Positions 7,718-13,585 of a DNA stretch of 16,927 nucleotides are shown here, piece by piece. The stretch lies in NCBI GenBank assembly GCA_035288965.1, contig DATDYQ010000023.1, forward strand, positions 1 to 16,927, written 5' to 3'. Below the pieces are notes generated by a model. That model ran no database searches, had not been told where the DNA came from, and saw nothing but the letters and a program-made list of their open reading frames with translations. Position 1 is the first letter of the stretch, and each line of letters starts with the position of its first letter. Source of the stretch: DATDYQ01 sp035288965. Lineage in GTDB: Archaea; Nanobdellota; Nanobdellia; SCGC-AAA011-G17; JAGVZF01. Made by a program: the position numbers and the translations under genes.

Positions 7718-7737
7718 GAACTGTTAAGTTAAAGTCA
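7706..7737 (+). repeat. Left imperfect terminal inverted repeat around the DUF4256 gene
   Basis: It begins TGTGTAAACAGTGA and is matched in inverted orientation by TGTGTAAATCAGTGA at 8471-8485. The first 14 positions agree apart from one extra T, and the next 17 or so agree at about 10 positions. Seen by eye; the AT-rich tail matches are weak. Confidence 0.45.
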
Positions 7738-7823
7738 TCTAAATTGATGCATTTTTATTTACAAATTTATATGCTTAACGTTCCTGAATTAGATTATGAA
7801 AATGCAAAATTCAAAGTCCAAAT

Positions 7824-8408
7824 TTAAACCCTTAACGAGCCACGGAACGCCCTAGCGCCATAGTAAGATTCTGCACCGTTGTGATACACGAAGACATTGC
7901 CGTAGCGGAAATCAGCAAAGAGGGCACCACCGAGTTTTCTAATATCAGAAGGTGTTTTCACCCAGCTCGATGTTTTCATATCGAAATTTCCAAGTTTCTG
8001 CAACTCTCTATATTGTTCTTCTGATAAAAGTTCAATGCCCATGGCAGCAACCATATCAATAGCGTTATTTTTCGGTTTATGTTCTTTCCTTGACTCAAGC
8101 GCTTCGCGGTCGTAACAAACACTTCTACGGCCATTAGGACTTTCCGCTGAACAATCATAAAAAATGTATTCACCCGTCTTTTTATCATGACCAACAACAT
8201 CTGGTTCACCGCCAGTTCTTTCCATTTCATTGAGTGACCATAATTTTTTAGTATTAGCTTCCAGCTTTGCTTGTACTTTAGCCCATTCAAGACCTTTATG
8301 GCGGTTCATATTTTTTTCAAAACGGGTTTTCAACGCTCCGAGTAGTTCTTTACGTTTTTCTGATGATAACTCCTTTTTGAATGCGGTAATTGCTGACGGT
8401 TTGCGCAT
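7824..8408 (-). CDS. DUF4256 family protein, probably acquired from bacteria
   Basis: 194 residues from the ATG at 8408 (MRKPSAITAF...). The sequence matches DUF4256, a conserved soluble family of unknown function found mainly in bacteria: KARFEKNMNRHKGLEW-like start, ERTGGEPDVV, YDCSAESPNGRRSVCYD, SSWVKTPSDIRKLGGALF, VYHNGAESYY and the C-terminal FRGSLRV. It appears full length and intact. The reading frame stays open upstream to 8486, but an A/T box at 8430-8438, 26 bases before 8408, favours that start. Codon third positions are much richer in G and C than in the neighbours, and the gene interrupts a run of pilin genes between inverted repeats. These are signs of recent lateral gain. A link to pilus function is not indicated. 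Confidence 0.93.
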   Translation of the reverse strand: MRKPSAITAFKKELSSEKRKELLGALKTRFEKNMNRHKGLEWAKVQAKLEANTKKLWSLNEMERTGGEPDVVGHDKKTGEYIFYDCSAESPNGRRSVCYDREALESRKEHKPKNNAIDMVAAMGIELLSEEQYRELQKLGNFDMKTSSWVKTPSDIRKLGGALFADFRYGNVFVYHNGAESYYGARAFRGSLRV

Positions 8409-8429
8409 AATCATATCATACATTCTGAG

Positions 8430-8438
8430 TTTATAAAA
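8430..8438 (-). promoter_or_regulatory. TATA box of the DUF4256 gene
   Basis: TTTTATAAA on the minus strand, centred about 26 bases before the ATG at 8408. A bacterial-looking gene behind an archaeal-style box suggests it is expressed in this host. Confidence 0.5.
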
Positions 8439-8470
8439 TCTTCTGTGCAGAGTGAAATTTAATTTACAAC

Positions 8471-8485
8471 TCACTGATTTACACA
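8471..8485 (-). repeat. Right imperfect terminal inverted repeat
   Basis: Read on the minus strand, TGTGTAAATCAGTGA mirrors the left copy beginning at 7706. It overlaps the last codon and stop of the pilin-like gene at 8479-9084, so an insertion here would have replaced or extended the pilin's end. Confidence 0.45.
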
Positions 8486-9084
8486 CATTCAGGATCTAGG
8501 TTCACAAGTGCAGGAGAATATTGTGGTAATTTGTTTGTTATAACAATCTTCTTGGATTGACAAGCCACATATCCAGATTCTGTTTTTATCCAAGGAATTA
8601 TAGAAATTGAGTTTAATGAGAATTGTGATAAATCTGAAAGTTCATTGCCTGGACCGATAAATGTTGGACATTGTTCTAAAATCCCAAAACTATCATCTTC
8701 AAATGGTTGTATGGAATTTACTAATATATATCTTGCATCTTGAGGTTTGATTGTTAAGAAATTATTAGATGCATCGTTTTTTATAATACATGATTGTAAT
8801 TGGCTGTATGCTTCTCTACCAATTGTTAAATTCCATATTGTAAATGGACTTTTGTTTAGTACACTTATTTTGATATTTTTTTCAGTATTTGAATTGTCTA
8901 TGCAGATTGTATCATTAATTGTTATTTGGACGTCTCCACAATATGTTGATTCTTCTTGACCTTTTCCAGGATCTACATTTTTTGATAAATTAATGGCCCA
9001 TATCATAATAAATGTACCTAGTGCTATGGTAAACCCTATAATTAAAATCCAGGAAATTAATGACTCGATACCTCTTTTTTTCAT
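8479..9084 (-). CDS. Type IV pilin-like protein
   Basis: A 201-residue protein. Seen: MKKRG followed by IESLISWILIIGFTIALGTFIMIWAINL, a class III signal with Glu near the +2 position and the LIIGFTI core shared with the tandem pilins. The soluble domain of about 165 residues contains six Cys (near residues 49, 61, 99, 139, 175 and the penultimate position), suggesting disulphides. The ATG overlaps the stop of the upstream pilin-like gene as ATGA. Its stop lies within the right inverted repeat flanking the DUF4256 insertion, so the extreme C-terminus (ECV) may have been altered by that event. Confidence 0.85.
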   Translation of the reverse strand: MKKRGIESLISWILIIGFTIALGTFIMIWAINLSKNVDPGKGQEESTYCGDVQITINDTICIDNSNTEKNIKISVLNKSPFTIWNLTIGREAYSQLQSCIIKNDASNNFLTIKPQDARYILVNSIQPFEDDSFGILEQCPTFIGPGNELSDLSQFSLNSISIIPWIKTESGYVACQSKKIVITNKLPQYSPALVNLDPECV

Positions 9085-9764
9085 TTTTGGAATAGGTAAG
9101 GTGGGAATTCTTGTGTGCCTCCGCTATTATAAACTTCTGTTGTTGATTGTGTTGATGATTCTATATAAAGTTTTAGGTCTGGAGATAATGGATTTGTTTT
9201 AAATTTGTGAAATACTGAGCCTATTTTTATTAAAACTAAATCAGTTCCAGAGAGATCTGCTTCAGAATAATCACCATAATTTTTAATTGATATTGGCACA
9301 TCTGTTGTAAATCTTTTGCCTGCAACTTTTAAAGTTGCGGAATTTATTGTTTCTGTGTTAGCTCCAAAGAGATTTATTGGTTCACATTCTTGGGGTGGGT
9401 TTGGCTGGTCACATCCTGGTTTTATAACTTCTACAGGAGATGAATCTACATAACTTTTTACAAATGCTGTGCTTTCATCTGAGTAAATATAAAATAATTG
9501 CACTTGGGGATTTGTTAATCTTGAAAATGTTAAATAATCTAAGGTAAATGTGTTTAGTCTTTCTATTCTTTGAGACTTGTCTTCATCCTTCTTTATGGAA
9601 TAGTCTACAACCTTTACAGCTTCTTGTTGGTAGTTTTTTGATAAATATTGAAAGTCACCAAATATTGTAGCTTCCTCTACTCTATTAAATTTTTGAGTAA
9701 TAGTAAATAAAGCTAGAGAAAATATAATTGCAATTATTAGGAAAAACTGACCTCTTTTATCCAT
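9081..9764 (-). CDS. Pilin-like protein of the MxKRGQFF type, first gene of the pilin cluster
   Basis: A 227-residue protein. Seen: MDKRG followed by QFFLIIAIIFSLALFTI, a basic peptide, a processing Gly and a single hydrophobic helix. About 200 soluble residues follow, including a Cys pair spaced by about seven residues in a Pro-rich loop (GCDQPNPPQECEP). From general knowledge, MxKRGQFF-type membrane proteins recur in DPANN genomes next to pilin genes; I do not know an assigned function. It is co-transcribed with the pilin-like gene that follows (ATGA overlap). Promoter: TTTAAAAA box 25 bases before the ATG, in a 72-base divergent intergenic region shared with the small Cys-rich gene at 9837. 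Confidence 0.82.
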   Translation of the reverse strand: MDKRGQFFLIIAIIFSLALFTITQKFNRVEEATIFGDFQYLSKNYQQEAVKVVDYSIKKDEDKSQRIERLNTFTLDYLTFSRLTNPQVQLFYIYSDESTAFVKSYVDSSPVEVIKPGCDQPNPPQECEPINLFGANTETINSATLKVAGKRFTTDVPISIKNYGDYSEADLSGTDLVLIKIGSVFHKFKTNPLSPDLKLYIESSTQSTTEVYNSGGTQEFPPYLFQK

Positions 9765-9785
9765 AAAAATGTTAGTTATTAGTAG

Positions 9786-9793
9786 TTTAAAAA
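9786..9793 (-). promoter_or_regulatory. TATA box of the pilin-like pair (9081-9764 and 8479-9084)
   Basis: TTTTTAAA on the minus strand, centred about 25 bases before the ATG at 9764. It lies back to back with the promoter of the 9837 gene. Confidence 0.55.
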
Positions 9794-9806
9794 TCTATTG
9801 GAAAGT

Positions 9807-9816
9807 TTTAAAAATA
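9807..9816 (+). promoter_or_regulatory. TATA box of the small Cys-rich gene
   Basis: TTTAAAAATA is centred about 25 bases before the ATG at 9837. This fixes the start there rather than at an in-frame ATG at 9798, which would lie upstream of the box. Confidence 0.6.
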
Positions 9817-9836
9817 TATTGTTTATCTTATTCTTT

Positions 9837-10022
9837 ATGGAACTTTGTCCTTATAGAAGAATTTGTAGTGAATATGGTGAAAGGGATTCATGTAAAGAAG
9901 ATCCAAAATATTGTGAAATTTATGATATAAGAGAGAGAACTCAAAACAGAGATGCTTTAAGACCAGAAACTGCTGATAGCGGGTTAGAAATTATTTCTGA
10001 AGAATCTATTTTTATTAATTGA
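9837..10022 (+). CDS. Small Cys-rich protein, possibly metal binding
   Basis: 61 residues from ATG 9837. Seen: four Cys near the N-terminus in the pattern C-x4-C-x8-C-x6-C (residues 4, 9, 18 and 25) within MELCPYRRICSEYG...KYCEIYD, then a charged tail. The spacing fits a zinc site or small knot, but I do not recognise a family. There is no signal peptide or membrane segment. It is transcribed away from the pilin cluster from a divergent promoter. Its stop codon ends two bases before the 3' end of the convergent tRNA-Thr gene. Confidence 0.7.
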   Translation: MELCPYRRICSEYGERDSCKEDPKYCEIYDIRERTQNRDALRPETADSGLEIISEESIFIN

Positions 10023-10023
10023 A

Positions 10024-10097
10024 AGCCCCAGATGAGATTTGAACTCACGACCCCGTCCTTACCAAGGACGTATTCTACCAGGCTAAACTACTGGGGC
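10024..10097 (-). tRNA. tRNA-Thr(GGU), no intron
   Basis: A 74-base cloverleaf: acceptor GCCCCAG pairs with CTGGGGC, discriminator U; anticodon stem CGTCC/GGACG around loop TTGGTAA, giving anticodon GGT; T arm GTGAG-TTCAAAT-CTCAT. U73 fits archaeal tRNA-Thr. CCA is not encoded. An A/T box (TTTTTAAAAAG) lies about 29 bases upstream of the 5' end. Confidence 0.95.
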
Positions 10098-10193
10098 ACA
10101 ACTATTTGATAATTTTGACTCTTTTTAAAAATTGTGTTATAAAAAAGTGCGAGGGGCAGGATTTGAACCTGCGAAAGGACTAACCTACAGGAT

Positions 10194-10230
10194 TACTTAC
10201 TCCTGAAAGGAGTTTTCAGCTTATGCTGGT
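10194..10230 (-). other. Predicted tRNA-Leu intron 2 (37 bases, position 37/38)
   Basis: Exon CTTA pairs with intron TAAG as the 4-bp central helix. The 5' bulge AGA is cut as AG|A and the 3' bulge TAA as TA|A, and CAGGA/TCCTG forms the exon helix. The intron holds two hairpins (CAGC-ATAA-GCTG and ACTCCT-TTC-AGGAGT), so the intron-side helix next to the bulge is weak. Confidence 0.7.
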
Positions 10231-10237
10231 CTTAAGT

Positions 10238-10257
10238 ATCGCAGAGCTTAACACTCT
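10238..10257 (-). other. Predicted tRNA-Leu intron 1 (20 bases, position 30/31)
   Basis: Exon CGCA pairs with intron TGCG as the 4-bp central helix. The 5' bulge GGA is cut as GG|A and the 3' bulge ATA as AT|A. The intron helix GAG/CTC closes a nine-base loop. The exon-side helix is weak. Confidence 0.65.
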
Positions 10258-10354
10258 CCTGCGCATTTGACCAGGCTTTGCTACCCTCGCATGCTTAGTC
10301 ATTTAAAAACCTGATTTATTATATTTAAAAAGCTTTCTTTTTATTTTAGAAAGG

Positions 10355-10363
10355 TATATATAT
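10355..10363 (+). promoter_or_regulatory. TATA box of the 10384-11418 gene pair
   Basis: TATATATAT preceded by GAAAGG (BRE-like) is centred about 26 bases before the ATG at 10384. Confidence 0.65.
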
Positions 10364-10383
10364 TTTTATATTATTCAAATATT

Positions 10384-10788
10384 ATGGAAAAATCTCTTGA
10401 TTCATTATTGAAAGAAATGACACATCAGGATATTATTTTGGCATTGATACTTGAAAAACCAGGAAATTCGAAATTTGAGGAAGAAGCACTTGCTTATGGT
10501 TTAAGAAAAGTTTCAGGAAAATATCCAAGATTAGCATCTTTATTTCATGGAACTTGTGATGGATCTCCAGAACATTCAAGTAGTTTTGATAATGTATTAG
10601 CCTTTGCTAGCATGGTACATACTTTAGAAGTAACCGGGGATTGGCAATTTATGTATATGCCAAAAAGTGAAAAACAAGATGTAAGAGAAGAATTAAGAAA
10701 AGAATATGGCGATGGAATTAGTGATAGTTTGAAGGAATTTGTGAAAGAGGTTTGGGAAGCTGCTGAAACTTATTCACCTTATGTATAA
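10384..10788 (+). CDS. Hypothetical soluble helical protein
   Basis: 134 residues, acidic, predicted largely helical, with no signal peptide or membrane segment and one Cys (GTCDG, about residue 58). I do not recognise a family. It has a good promoter 26 bases upstream of the ATG and is followed after nine bases by the rhomboid protease gene on the same strand, so the two are probably co-transcribed. That suggests, without proving, a shared role or a regulatory partner for the protease. Confidence 0.75.
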   Translation: MEKSLDSLLKEMTHQDIILALILEKPGNSKFEEEALAYGLRKVSGKYPRLASLFHGTCDGSPEHSSSFDNVLAFASMVHTLEVTGDWQFMYMPKSEKQDVREELRKEYGDGISDSLKEFVKEVWEAAETYSPYV

Positions 10789-10797
10789 ACAACTTAA

Positions 10798-11418
10798 ATG
10801 AAATATTCAACTTTTATATTGGTTGGAGTATGTGTTATCATATTCCTATTGCAAATTTCTATTCAAGGATTTACAGATAACTTTGTTTTGAAAAAAGAAT
10901 TATTGTTTAATGAACCTTGGAGATTATTAACAAGCATATTTTTACATTCTGGAATTCCTCATTTATTATTAAATATGTTTTCTTTGGCTTTATTTGGAAT
11001 TATACTTGAAAATATTATTGGAACTAGAAGATTTTTATTAATATTTTTTATTTCTGGATTAATTGCTAGTTTATTTTCTGGATTTTTTTATAATTCGGCT
11101 TTAGGAGCAAGTGGAGCAATATTTGGGATTATAGGAAACTTAATTATATTAAGACCAAAGTTAATGATTTGGGTTTATGGAGTTCCGATGCCAATGTTTT
11201 TAGCTGGAATTGTTTACTTGATTGTAAATCTATTTGGAGTTTTTTTACAAATTGGAAATACTGGATATATAGCTCATCTATTTGGATTAGTAATTGGATT
11301 ATTATTTGGGTTTTTATATTATAATAAATTTAAAGAAAAGAAAATTAAAAATAAGATGTATGATGGATTAATTGAAAAAGAATTAGATGAATGGGAAAGA
11401 AAAAATAAGATGCGTTAA
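10798..11418 (+). CDS. Rhomboid family intramembrane serine protease
   Basis: A 206-residue polytopic membrane protein, about the size of the six-helix rhomboid core. Seen: HSGIPHLLLNMFSL with His55 and Asn59 (oxyanion side), the catalytic motif GASGAIFG with Ser105, and the catalytic His160 in YIAHLFGLVIGLLFG. All active-site residues of the GlpG class are present, so it should be an active protease that cuts membrane-spanning substrates. A basic, charged cytoplasmic tail of about 30 residues follows. It is the second gene of the pair beginning at 10384. Its stop overlaps the convergent gene's stop by four bases. Natural substrates are unknown; the surface proteins encoded nearby are candidates only by proximity. 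Confidence 0.94.
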   Translation: MKYSTFILVGVCVIIFLLQISIQGFTDNFVLKKELLFNEPWRLLTSIFLHSGIPHLLLNMFSLALFGIILENIIGTRRFLLIFFISGLIASLFSGFFYNSALGASGAIFGIIGNLIILRPKLMIWVYGVPMPMFLAGIVYLIVNLFGVFLQIGNTGYIAHLFGLVIGLLFGFLYYNKFKEKKIKNKMYDGLIEKELDEWERKNKMR

Positions 11419-12251
11419 ACTGTTTTTGATATTTTTTTATAATGTAAGAATGTTAATACTAAAATAACAAACAAGATAAGGACTAAACCATAGTTCATTA
11501 AATTAGCTTTTATATCTTCTTGTGGTATTATAACTTTCTCTTTTATTGAAACTTTGACACATCTCAAACTTTTACATGTGCTAGAATCACATTCTATGCC
11601 AGAAGAACAAGATGAACCTTCTTGTTTTTTAGTAATAAATTGAGAAGATGAACAGTACTGTCCGTTTAATGTTGTGTTTTCTGAATAACATTTTCCATTT
11701 AATAAACATTCATTAGAATTGCATGTTAGATTTGTTGGGGTTGTTTCATTTACTGGCTGAATTGTCTCGTTTGATATTTCATGATAACATTCTCTTGGAA
11801 AACCTGAACAAATATCTTTTGTTAAGTTATTGTTATCATTACAATCTAAATCTATGGCACATTTATTTAATGTTGATAAAATACATCTATTTTCTGTGCA
11901 GCTTGTTCCGTTTGCACATCCACAATCGCTACAGCAAAATTCATCTGTACTACAAGTTTTATCTCCACATTCATAATTAACATCTATATCAACTTTAACT
12001 ATAGATCCATAATCTTCATCTACAAATATTTTTACTCCGTTTAATATTTTAGAATTATTAAAATTAACAAGCATAGGTATTCCGTCTACTGAAAAAAATT
12101 TATCATTTCCCGAAATGGAAACAAATTTAATTAATCTTCCAGCTACAGTTACATTATCTCCTGTGCTCATGATTACATTATCTTGTGATAAGGCCGCATA
12201 TGTAAATGGGATAACTACTAAAAATAATAACAATAAACCTCTTTTATCCAT
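11415..12251 (-). CDS. Secreted Cys-rich protein with C-terminal membrane anchor
   Basis: 278 residues. Seen: N-terminal signal MDKRGLLLLFLVVIPFTYAA, and an extracellular region with about 20 Cys, including a compact cluster CGDKTCSTDEFCCSDCGC (about residues 95-112) and later CNDNNNLTKDICSG, CNSNECLLNGKC and CSSGIECDSSTCKSLRC. A membrane segment (about 252-270) and basic tail HYKKISKTV follow, so the protein is outside with its C-terminus in the cytoplasm. Several N-x-S/T sites are present. Such disulphide-rich modules are frequent in DPANN surface proteins. The MDKRG start resembles the pilin-like protein at 9081-9764, but the helix ends in a type I-like YAA site, so signal peptidase I processing is as likely. 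A box at 12273-12280 gives a leaderless start. Confidence 0.8.
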   Translation of the reverse strand: MDKRGLLLLFLVVIPFTYAALSQDNVIMSTGDNVTVAGRLIKFVSISGNDKFFSVDGIPMLVNFNNSKILNGVKIFVDEDYGSIVKVDIDVNYECGDKTCSTDEFCCSDCGCANGTSCTENRCILSTLNKCAIDLDCNDNNNLTKDICSGFPRECYHEISNETIQPVNETTPTNLTCNSNECLLNGKCYSENTTLNGQYCSSSQFITKKQEGSSCSSGIECDSSTCKSLRCVKVSIKEKVIIPQEDIKANLMNYGLVLILFVILVLTFLHYKKISKTV

Positions 12252-12272
12252 AAAAATAGAAAATATTGTCTT

Positions 12273-12280
12273 TATTTAAA
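12273..12280 (-). promoter_or_regulatory. TATA box of the Cys-rich surface protein
   Basis: TTTAAATA on the minus strand, about 25 bases before the ATG at 12251. It is back to back with the same octamer used by the next gene. Confidence 0.55.
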
Positions 12281-12297
12281 AGTTTTTATTAGATAGA

Positions 12298-12305
12298 TTT
12301 AAATA
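12298..12305 (+). promoter_or_regulatory. TATA box of the 12328-13550 gene pair
   Basis: TTTAAATA is centred about 26 bases before the ATG at 12328. It forms a divergent promoter pair with 12273-12280. Confidence 0.55.
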
Positions 12306-12327
12306 ATTTATTATAACTTATCTATTT

Positions 12328-12876
12328 ATGGTTGGGGCAGAAATAATATCACCAGATTTAGAATGTTATCCTTTACGTTTTGAAAATTGTACTTATTATT
12401 TTGGTATTTTTAAAAATAAGCTTTCTGTAAGTGGTTTAACAAGGAATAGTTATGATGATATTTTTGGTAATAAAGATGTTGAAGGTGTATTCAATATGAA
12501 GGATGTTTTGCTTGCTATCCAGTCTACAAATGATTATTCTCATCCTGTTGCTTATTTTAATGTAAATAATGATAGTTTTCCTGGAGCAATAGTTGGATGG
12601 GAAGAAAATGGGATTGTTATTGGATATAGCTTTAAGAGATTTCCAGATAAAGATGAAAGTAAGGAAGCAAAAAGACAGAAACTTCTTGGCAAAATTAAAA
12701 AAATTAAAGATGGAGAAGTTTTAGAAAGCAGCGTTCTTGGGTGTGGGGCTATAGAGCTTAGGAAAAATGCTAGAATCATCTTTGGAGAGAAAGCTCTAAA
12801 TGATTTCTTTAGTAATTTTGATAATCTTGGAAGTCAAGAATATAAAGATTATAGCTTAGAAGTTAATTTTAAATGA
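12328..12876 (+). CDS. Hypothetical protein, operon partner of pirin
   Basis: 182 residues, soluble, no signal or membrane segment. Cys at 13, 21 and about 138 are seen but no motif I can name. Residues about 110-128 form a Lys-rich helix (KEAKRQKLLGKIKKIKDGE). I do not recognise a family. The gene starts at a good leaderless promoter and its stop overlaps the pirin start as ATGA, so both proteins are made from one mRNA. Confidence 0.75.
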   Translation: MVGAEIISPDLECYPLRFENCTYYFGIFKNKLSVSGLTRNSYDDIFGNKDVEGVFNMKDVLLAIQSTNDYSHPVAYFNVNNDSFPGAIVGWEENGIVIGYSFKRFPDKDESKEAKRQKLLGKIKKIKDGEVLESSVLGCGAIELRKNARIIFGEKALNDFFSNFDNLGSQEYKDYSLEVNFK

Positions 12877-13550
12877 AGATAAACATTCAAAGATCAGATG
12901 AAAGAGGACATAGAAAATATGATTGGTTAGATACAAGGTATAGTTTTAGCTTTTCTGACTATTATGATCCAAGAAGAATAAATTTTGGAACTTTAAGAGT
13001 TTTAAATCAAGATATAATTGAACCTGGAAAGGGTTTTCCTATGCATTCCCATGATAATATGGAGATTATTACAATAATCTTAGATGGAAGCTTAGAGCAT
13101 AAAGACAGTATAGGAAATCATGGAATAATAGAAAAGGGTGATGTGCAGAGAATGAGTGCGGGAAGCGGAGTTACACATTCTGAATTTAATCATTCTAAAA
13201 AAGAAAAAGTTCATTTATTGCAGATATGGATATTTAGCAAAGAAGAAGATATTAAGCCGAGTTATGAACAGAAACATTTTAATTTAGATAAAAATAAATT
13301 CATTACTATTGTTGGTAATAATGGTGTTTATATTCATCAAGATGCTATGTTTCTTAGGGGAATTTTTGATAAAGATACCAAAGTTAATTATAAAGCTAAA
13401 AATAATGTTTTTGTTTTTGTAATAAATGGAAATGTTAATGTTGATAAATATGTTTTAACTAAAGGAGATTCTGCTGAGATTAGTGAAGTAGGTAATTTAG
13501 AATTAAATATTAAGAAAAATAGTGATATTCTGATAATAGATATGTCTTAA
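12873..13550 (+). CDS. Pirin family protein (cupin, putative quercetinase-like)
   Basis: A 225-residue bicupin protein of the pirin/YhhW family. Seen: the N-terminal cupin motif with metal ligands His58 and His60 (PMHSHDNME) and His102 and Glu104 (VTHSE), matching His56, His58, His101 and Glu103 of human pirin. The flanking signatures NFGTLRVLN and GDVQRMSAGSGV are also present. The second cupin lacks an obvious metal site, as usual. Family members bind iron, and some show quercetin dioxygenase activity; the physiological substrate here is unknown. It is translationally coupled to the upstream unknown gene. Pirins are often laterally exchanged, but base use matches the neighbours. Confidence 0.93.
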   Translation: MKINIQRSDERGHRKYDWLDTRYSFSFSDYYDPRRINFGTLRVLNQDIIEPGKGFPMHSHDNMEIITIILDGSLEHKDSIGNHGIIEKGDVQRMSAGSGVTHSEFNHSKKEKVHLLQIWIFSKEEDIKPSYEQKHFNLDKNKFITIVGNNGVYIHQDAMFLRGIFDKDTKVNYKAKNNVFVFVINGNVNVDKYVLTKGDSAEISEVGNLELNIKKNSDILIIDMS

Positions 13551-13556
13551 GAAAGG

Positions 13557-13564
13557 TTTAAAAG
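13557..13564 (+). promoter_or_regulatory. TATA box of the PIN-like gene
   Basis: TTTAAAAG preceded by GAAAGG (BRE-like) is centred about 26 bases before the ATG at 13586. Confidence 0.6.
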
Positions 13565-13585
13565 TTTTTTCTTTTTATAAAATTT

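Larger units (their letters stand above)
10148..10290 (-). tRNA. tRNA-Leu(UAA), interrupted by two predicted introns
   Basis: The ends form a clear tRNA-Leu: acceptor GCGAGGG/CCCTCGC with discriminator A, D arm with GCA/TGC stem and CCTGGT loop, long variable arm (AGG...CCT) and T arm GCAGG-TTCAAAT-CCTGC. Between anticodon stem halves CAGGA and TCCTG lie 64 bases where seven are expected, 57 extra. Two bulge-helix-bulge motifs explain them. One removes 20 bases (10238-10257, between positions 30 and 31). The other removes 37 bases (10194-10230, the canonical 37/38 site). The product is CAGGA-CTTAAGA-TCCTG, the standard archaeal Leu(UAA) anticodon arm, and an 86-base tRNA. No single-intron reading gives a loop with U33 and a Leu anticodon. 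CCA is not encoded. Confidence 0.9.

Noticed and set aside
8409..8486. Upstream extension of the DUF4256 gene with an ATG at 8486
   Set aside because: It would overlap the pilin stop and contain the likely TATA box. The extra residues (MCKSVSCKLNF...) are not part of the family as I know it.
344..9764. Archaellum (archaeal flagellum) locus
   Set aside because: No FlaH-like ATPase partner or other archaellum accessory genes are present, and there are two separate T2SSF proteins instead of one FlaJ.
9798..9836. Earlier in-frame ATG at 9798 for the small Cys-rich gene
   Set aside because: It lies upstream of the TATA box; the ATG at 9837 sits at the expected distance from it.
10148..10290. Single 57-base intron in tRNA-Leu
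   Set aside because: Every single-junction option between CAGGA and TCCTG gives a loop without U33 or without a Leu anticodon.
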